This document shows, piece by piece, positions 58,201 through 64,000 of a DNA stretch of 64,000 nucleotides. Both the position numbers and the translations under genes were made by a program. Numbering within the stretch: position 1 is the first letter of the stretch; each line of letters opens with the position of its first letter. The DNA comes from Apostichopus japonicus (Eukaryota; Echinodermata; Holothuroidea; Aspidochirotida; Stichopodidae). The notes under the pieces are model-generated. The model did not search any database, was not told where the DNA came from, and worked only from the letters and a program-made list of their open reading frames with translations. The stretch lies in assembly GCF_037975245.1 (NCBI RefSeq), contig NC_092572.1:4735501-4799500 (forward strand). Direction: 5' to 3'.

Positions 58201-59514
58201 ACTTACTTTCACAAAACTGAAAGACTGCAAGCATCATTTCTCTACCAATAGAGTTTCTTATAATGGGTAGCAATGACATGCATTAAAATATCCCCCAAAA
58301 TAGTTATTGAACTTAAAATGGATAGGTCTTGTTGATGAATTCGAGTAGCCTTTCTAGGTTTTAACATAAATTATTACATAAAATAGCTAACTAGCGGAAT
58401 ATTTCTGTTGTTTTCCACCGCATACAAGACAGTGGGACAAGCGGGCTTGGCGGTGGGGGGGAGTGATGGATGGGATGCAATATTTCTGAGGGTAACAAAT
58501 GTGGGTAAAGTGAAGATGATGATGAGGTCTTTGTAGGAAATTTTCAGTTAGGTAATTGAGTCGTAGACAATACTTGGATATTAAGTGTGAACTCAATGGA
58601 CAAATGGTATTCCGCTAATACATATACGAATCAGAATCGACAAGTAAATACAATATTGTTATTGTTGTTATGATCTTTTCTTGAAATAGTGTACTATGTC
58701 GAAAAATGTTGATACTAAAATTGCAGCCAATCCTACACCCACCCTTTTGAGTCACTCAAATGAAATTTGGTGGGTTGGTCTGACTAAACTGGGATGGGGA
58801 TAATATAGGGTGACACTCTAAAAAATGTAGATTGAGATGTAATAGCGTACGTCGATTAAAGGTCAGAGGTGAAAGGTTAAATAAAAAAAAACAGCATTTT
58901 GCGAGTACGAAGAAGACAAAATGACCCATCTTAGATATCATACTCACTACTCATTGACCATACGGTCGATGGACTTAAACGTGTTGAGTATGGGTCTCAG
59001 TGTGTCTATATTGCAAACTATTTAATGAACTTGGCATGGGTGTTACACATGTTCCAAAATAACATTATGGTCCAAACTTCAAAGAAGGGTATCACATACA
59101 ATAGGTATATAGTGCATGAATGAATACAACACGCCAACGCTAATGTGATCAACGATTTCAAAGGTCAAATTGATACAAAAGTTCCTTATAATGTGTGGTT
59201 AATTAATTTCAAGTTTCAACTCTAGAATATTCCTATGGCTAAAGTTGATTGCTGAAAAAAATTTGCTAGAATTTTAATTTAGTAAAATAAGCTATTCTTA
59301 TTGTTAATTTGTTGTTTTTGTATTTTCGTTTCAAGGAGAATGGAAATATGAGGACGGTAGCCCACTGACGTATGTCAATTGGAGGAACGGAGAACCAAGT
59401 AATTCTAACAACGAAGATTGCGCTGTGATGAAATATGATCTTTATAACGACCAGGATTGCATGGAGAAATTATATTTTTGCTGTGAATATTACCTTGAAG
59501 ACATCATTAATTAA
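49091..59514 (+). CDS. Gene C: stalked C-type lectin, full model
   Basis: Proposed exons: 49091-49142 (signal peptide), 52520-52603 (Ser/Thr-rich linker), 55051-55152, 56041-56142, 57461-57562 (stalk), 57876-58067 and 59336-59514 (CTLD). Total 813 nt, 270 residues plus stop, all introns phase 1, no in-frame stop. Predicted secreted lectin with a short mucin-like stalk. It has only three array repeats against eight or nine in A and B, and its CTLD and 3' flank are closest to gene A's. The first two exons rest on signal-peptide character, phase and splice sites. Confidence 0.62.
49224..49292. repeat. TA microsatellite in gene C intron 1
   Basis: Long TA tract about 80 bases after the signal exon donor. 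Confidence 0.95.
49293..51200. other. Gene C intron 1, nothing recognisable
   Basis: AT-rich sequence. TATTAACTCTCATCATCGTG at about 50050 resembles the core of the signal-like exon at 51925, possibly a degraded duplicate. Confidence 0.4.
51208..51510. repeat. ~26-bp minisatellite element, copy 2
   Basis: Same leader (ATGCCAAAGCATCATCATTTG) as copy 1, then more units of GTACATAATATATAGGCTAAT. Longer than copy 1, so unit number differs between sites. Confidence 0.88.
51925..51972 (+). pseudogene. Signal-peptide-like exon, frame-incompatible donor
   Basis: MKQYILVLTLIMLLHT, a convincing leader, followed by ACG/GTTTGC like the other signal exons. But the exon would be 48 nt, phase 0, which does not fit the phase-1 exons downstream. 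Either a decayed spare first exon or one spliced differently. Confidence 0.35.
52520..52603 (+). CDS. Ser/Thr-rich linker exon, gene C
   Basis: 84 nt, phase 1-1, acceptor GGTCGCAG, donor GAAG/GTAAGTTG. Encodes ATEQHVKGTFKCTRTSQGTS then STTSSSE. One Cys. An internal AAG/GTACGTC could act as an alternative donor. It is not of the 34-residue type; its position matches gene B's mini-exon. The acceptor has a poor pyrimidine tract, the main doubt. Confidence 0.5.
52908..54183. mobile_element. Hairpin-ended non-autonomous element, copy in array C (reversed)
   Basis: Reverse complement of 41455-42769, slightly diverged, 1276 bp. Removing it joins GTATTAT+TGTTTAATATTTAT, restoring the array consensus GTATTATTGTTTTATATTTAT with no target duplication. 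Both copies keep the hairpins and a short CTA/TAG repeat (53648-53662). Confidence 0.72.
55051..55152 (+). CDS. Stalk exon C1
   Basis: 102 nt, phase 1-1; [20 protein letters not shown] then ERPDSITEESVK. Several replacements relative to consensus. Confidence 0.7.
56041..56142 (+). CDS. Stalk exon C2
   Basis: 102 nt, phase 1-1; [20 protein letters not shown] then [12 protein letters not shown]. Confidence 0.72.
57461..57562 (+). CDS. Stalk exon C3 (last before the CTLD)
   Basis: 102 nt, phase 1-1; [20 protein letters not shown] then [12 protein letters not shown], with the last-exon signature of B8 and B9. Its donor is 314 bases before the CTLD acceptor. Confidence 0.72.
57876..58067 (+). 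CDS. CTLD exon 1, gene C
   Basis: 192 nt, phase 1-1. [40 protein letters not shown], then [14 protein letters not shown]. Six nucleotides (Ala-Phe of gene A's GDAFVW) are missing, frame kept. All other codon differences from gene A are replacements. Confidence 0.72.
59336..59514 (+). CDS. CTLD exon 2 and stop, gene C
   Basis: Same length as gene A's. [40 protein letters not shown], then [18 protein letters not shown]. Ligand triplet EPS. Ten codons differ from gene A, all changing the residue, clustered around the presumed ligand loop and last strands. Confidence 0.78.
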
Positions 59515-59632
59515 GAAGGGAAGGAAAGACAGGAATCAAAGAAGTAAAGAACATATTTAATCTTTAAGAGCTCTCTTCTTATCTCTTGTTGAGCTTCAGA
59601 TAATGTAACACATACAGGCATGATATATACTT

Positions 59633-59995
59633 CAACATTCAGGAAGGACATGACTAACCTTTCTTCTGCCCCCTCCCCCCACCCCTCCATCTCTCTTTGT
59701 TTCCCCATCTGTCAACCCTCTTCGCATAGCTCTCTTCTACCCTTTTCTCCATACTTTTCTGCCTTTCTCCCTCTGCAGTTTATCTCCTACCTCTCCTATT
59801 CCCCTGTTGGTTTCTTTCGTCTCTCCATTTCTTGTCCACTAATCCTTTTTTCTACTAATCCTCTTACATCTATCTCCTTTGTGCTCATTAACCTGTCTGT
59901 ATTCTGTGTTTGTATTTGTCCCTTCTGTTACTTGTCATTCAGCCTCTGAAGAAGATCCTGCTAGATCGAAACGTCAGACTCAATTACTTTTACAC
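59633..59995 (+). mobile_element. Short retroposon in gene C 3' region
   Basis: Same insertion as at 12361 (identical 13-bp duplications at 59620-59632 and 59996-60008) but 363 bp, with an extra pyrimidine-rich stretch at about 59765-59810. Shared by A and C and absent from B, so it entered before A and C separated. Confidence 0.75.
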
Positions 59996-60008
59996 ATAAT
60001 ATATACTT

Positions 60009-62615
60009 GTTATCAGAAGATGAATGCGGACATGTTGGTTCGTCTTAGTACTACTAATTAATCACCAGGTTAGCCATGGAACGAAAAATATTGTTCAACT
60101 AGTGATGGGATTTAACTCCTATAATGACATAGTGGAAGGAAACATATTAAAGTATATATATGAATTTTCACTTTGATTGTGTTGTATTGTTAACTTAAAG
60201 AATATCGTATTGTCTGGCAAAATGGGAGTGGGATGAGTGTCTCACAATGGAATTAAATCAAGAACAAAATATTGACAGCGATTCAAAATACTACTTGAAG
60301 GAAATTTTAGATTAATGAAAATTAATTCTACATATTTGTAATGACCCAATCATGTAGCAGGTGCGAAAAAATGTAACAAATCTAAAAATATCAACTTACG
60401 ATACTTACAAGCTACTACTTAAAAATAGGTATAACCAAAGGGGTAGAAATGTACATAACATTATTAATTTATTCAACAAGAAAATTTAAACAAATTAGGA
60501 TAGCAAGTAATGTTCGGTAGGGTTTTGTCAAATGTGTGATTGGCAAAGTAAATGTGGAGACCCCCACTGGTAATACAGCTCGGAAAGTTTAAATTTGATT
60601 TAAAGAAAGAAAGAAGAGAAAGTTCTGTGGTTTTCACAAGAAAAGAAAGAAACAACAACAACGTATATTATAATGTGTTACATGTGTATACTGCTAATAA
60701 ATGGAGTCAATACGTGTTAATAAATATGTATTTCTGTCCTTAGTTTTGTTTCTGGCATTTTTTGTTATTTTGTGGCTGACGATAATCTCCGTGCTTTACT
60801 ATATGCCTATATAGTGATGAGTCATATACTTCCCATAGGCAATTGACGTAGTCTTGTGATATACTTTCAGTGACAACATGGAGTATGCATATGTGTGGCC
60901 GATGTGATCTGGACGGTGATTTCATTCGCCTCCCGTCGCAGTTTTACATCATAAAGAGTATTGTATACAATTATATAATGTATTTGAATTTAAAGTTGAT
61001 ATGTCCTGCTTATGAATTGCGTTGCTCTGATGCTTTAGTGTTATAAGAGTGTAAAAGTTGAAGAATCTATAAGCTAACATGAATATGTTTGTTAACACAT
61101 CTCAGATGAAATACTAACGGATTGGATTATTGATTAACACAAGCAGTGGCGGAAGGTGTGTGTGTGTGGGGGGGGGGTGAGAGACAATTGTCCTCCGATT
61201 TTCCACTTGCCCCCCCCCCACCATTTCCCCAATCAGAGGTGCTACGTATCAATATGTGGAAGAAGTCTAATCGTTTGTTTTAGAATAAGCTTTCAATGCA
61301 ATGCATGAATGTAAAGAATTAGAAATAGAGTATCTCGGACGGTACTCAATAACTATTCGACATTACAGACCAAATTACTAAACAGTGGTTTGGTTGTAAA
61401 TTGCCTGCTTATCCACAACCTGTAAACGCAACAGTTGTCAGAATAGACGCACACTCATTGACTTGTTTGAGGCTATAAGGAGTGTAAGTTACTGAAACAA
61501 ATCAACGACGCAGTCACGTATATTTCTAAGGGAGACAGACAGACAGACTGACAGAAAGAAAGAATATTAAAAAACAAGAAAAACCTCACACTGTTCAGTA
61601 CATTCTATGTATTTATGTACAGTTTAACCTGTACAGATAAACACTGTTCCGAAACATGCAAAAATATAGCACAACTCTTGCACCTATACACCCTATAGGT
61701 AAAGCACCGCAATGAATTGCTCCCATTGACTTACACACTAAACTCGTCACTTTCCAAGGCCAATAGAGCATAGATAGACGTTTTCAACTGATATTTCCTA
61801 CCATGGAGGTTAAAAAGATGGTCCTACCCACCATGTGATAGCTAATGGCTTGGACTATTATCAAACATTCGACTTCTGCCATCATGACCGTTTAGATTTG
61901 AGCTGGAGTTTATCGTAGTTCTCCCCTTCCCATCTGCCAGCTGTCGCTGCGGAATCTTCTTTGTTCAGCCAAGTTTTTCTAAAATATCTTAAATCACCTT
62001 CAAATCCTTCTGATTTTTAGACCATAAGTAGTTTATTTCATCCTCTTTAACATCCAAGCATCTAAAAGAAGATTCCAAACAATCAACACAGTAGAGCACT
62101 TTAGAGCTATTTCCGACAATGGTTGACCTCTCAGGCAGACGTGCACTACTGTGGTGCGATACCTTCAGTTTACAACGATTTCTTAACATGGAGGGGAAAT
62201 CTACGTCAAACACCTACATATTTCACAGTAACTTAACATATAGGTATATAATTTAAACACATAAAATACAATGAGAGGGTACCGTTCTATGAAAATCTTC
62301 AATAAGAAAACTCACTACATATCAAATACGAAGTATAAACTAAGATAATAATGCCTTGTAAAGAACAGATGGAGGTTTAATGTGTTCCACGAACCAATGT
62401 AAAACTAAATCGTGTCAACAACGGGACGACCTCCGTCTGTTTTGCTGGTATTGGGTTTCAAACAAATACCATTTAACCTTTTTATAGTAAACCTTTGTAA
62501 TATTAAAGTTAAACAAACTGATATGAAACGTTTATCATGATAAACCAATACTCGACAGAGAATTTTCTAATATGTAAGGAGCCACAAATTTCTTTGAGGT
62601 TTTATCCATATTTCT

Positions 62616-62676
<61 letters not shown>

Positions 62677-62750
62677 TTCAACTTGTTGAATAACTTTTAA
62701 TTTGTAAAAAGAAGACATTAAAGGCTGGTTTTTCTTTTTTTCTGTTGACA
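60009..62750. repeat. 3' flank of gene C, duplicate of 12708-15015
   Basis: Near-identical to the gene A flank to about 62750, except that the 14620 retroposon is absent and about 650 bases at 61210-61860 have no counterpart in A. No gene recognised. AATAAA at 60696 and 60719 as in A. Confidence 0.8.
62619..62672. repeat. TA microsatellite
   Basis: TA tract where gene A's flank has only ACATATATATGTAAAAATTT (14921-14940): an expansion specific to this copy. Confidence 0.95.
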
Positions 62751-62844
62751 TGTACGACATTGTTAGAATTCCAAAGACAAACTTTCCACACAAAGAATGA
62801 TTAAGTAGGGACTTAAAGAACGACCTTGTAGACTGACACCTCTT

Positions 62845-64000
62845 TCAATTTGAAAAAAAAAACAGAAGAGAAGAGCATTGTTGCCTACTCAAGCTGGACT
62901 GTTTTTTATAAAAAAAAAAAATTATCCAATTTTTGTCAGTACCAAAGTTGAAAAAAAACCTCAATGTTGATTGCAGAAATCTCCACTCAATTGTATCAAA
63001 AGCTTTTTCAAAATTTAAACGGAAAAAAACCAGGAACATTATGATATATATTATAATCAACTAAATCCAAACAAAACGTATATTTTCGCAGATTAACTTG
63101 CTCTTAAGATAACCCATCTGATGAAGACCGATGATTTTGTTTAGAACAGTTTAAAGTCTATTTGCGATAGCTTTCGTTGCAATTTTATGATCGGTGTTCA
63201 ACAGTGTGATACGGCGATAATTTGTCATATGAAGAGGGTTTATGTCTGGTTTGAGAAAATAGAAATAATACCCCGAGTTTGCTCATTAGCAAGATAACCT
63301 TTCTGGAAACCACAATTAAACGAGTCCACAATGATTTGACCAATATCAGGCCAAAATGTTTTGTAGAAATTTGTAGTTAGCCCGTCAGTACCAGGGGCTT
63401 TATCAATTAGGCATTAATGAGGGAGACTGAAAACATTCATCGATCCTTGATATTCCCCTTCGCAATAGATTAACACGTTTTCCGTTAGTTTCTTATCTGG
63501 GAGCCCCTAAAAGGTAACAGAAGGATCACAATATTTCGACGAAAGAAAGTGAACTGTATAAGTGAAAAATCTCATTTAGAATGTCCTCATTGTCTACATA
63601 GACCAGGTCTTGGCCATTACTGAATTTATATATAGTATTCTATGATTTATTTCTCTTCTCGAGATTAAGAAAATACGCTGCGGTTTTTCCCGCCATGTTC
63701 GACCCACCGAGTGTGTGACCTTAGAATAGTACCCTGAAGCTTATAGTTGTAGCTCGTTGCTAAGATCCCTCAGTTTGTTACGTGTATGCAGATACTCAGA
63801 GTTAAATCAAGTTTGTTTAAGCTTTGAAATTTCATTTACGAGCAAATACTCTTTCTCATTCCTTTCTTTAACTGTCTGCTTAGAATAGCTAATAAAAAAA
63901 ATGGAAATTTTTGTATTTAATGAATTCTCAGTGTTGCCATGGATCGAAACTCTTACTTTTATTGGTTTCCCTGTTAGTAAGTTCAATATTTTGTTTATAA
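62845..64000 (-). pseudogene. L1/Tx1-type LINE reverse transcriptase remnant, running off the edge
   Basis: Minus-strand translation, in several frames: linker region at 63500-63990, then DKAPGTDGLTTNFYKTFWPD (about 63355-63415), a GFQKGYLANEQTRGI-like stretch, NYRRITLLNTDHKIATKAIA (about 63160-63220) and NFEKAFDTIEWRFLQSTLRF (about 62960-63030). This is the order of an L1/Tx1 reverse transcriptase. Stops and frame breaks show it is dead. The YADD part is missing here; the fragment at 16567 has that part but is a separate insertion. Confidence 0.75.

Overview
Intron-rich, AT-rich animal nuclear DNA. GT-AG exons, a tRNA-derived SINE, non-LTR retrotransposon remnants, MITE-like elements, long TA microsatellites and no bacterial-style operons all fit a metazoan. 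Secreted C-type lectin (CTL) genes of this kind are common in marine invertebrates. An echinoderm such as a sea cucumber is my best guess, but nothing in the window proves it.

The core is a same-strand cluster of C-type lectin genes. Gene A (enters from the left, ends 12242), gene B (about 23863-43491) and gene C (about 49091-59514) each end in a C-type lectin-like domain (CTLD) split over two exons by a phase-1 intron. Between the signal-peptide exon and the CTLD lies a tandem array of about 1-kb units. Each unit contributes one small exon, 102 nt in all but one case, phase 1 at both ends, encoding a 34-residue Thr/Ser-rich stalk repeat. Array A has 8 exons in the window, B has 9 plus one displaced upstream, and C has 3 plus a different 84-nt stalk exon. 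The proposed exon sets of B and C sum to whole numbers of codons (1374 and 813 nt) with no internal stop. All joins are inferred from sequence; no transcript is available to me.

Layout: 1-2596, 5' flank of array A, repeated at 26669-29573. 2597-12242, gene A. 12243-15015, 3' flank, repeated behind gene C. 15016-17240, mostly non-coding, with an L1-like remnant and a GATTAT microsatellite. 17240-23768, promoter-like duplicate, orphan signal exon, dead CR1/Jockey-type LINE, CTLD fragment. 23863-43491, gene B. 43761-43913, second CTLD fragment. 44061-49090, SINE and otherwise nothing recognisable. 49091-59514, gene C. 59515-62750, 3' flank shared with A. 62845-64000, L1-like LINE remnant running off the right edge.

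The most notable observations are: the symmetric stalk-exon arrays; a stalk exon carried between TA microsatellites into a new intron position; a broken start of the CTLD exon inside every array unit; replacement-only divergence of the A and C lectin domains; a 343-bp higher-order satellite in the last gene B stalk intron; and a hairpin-ended 1.3-kb element inserted twice, in opposite orientations, with no target-site duplication.
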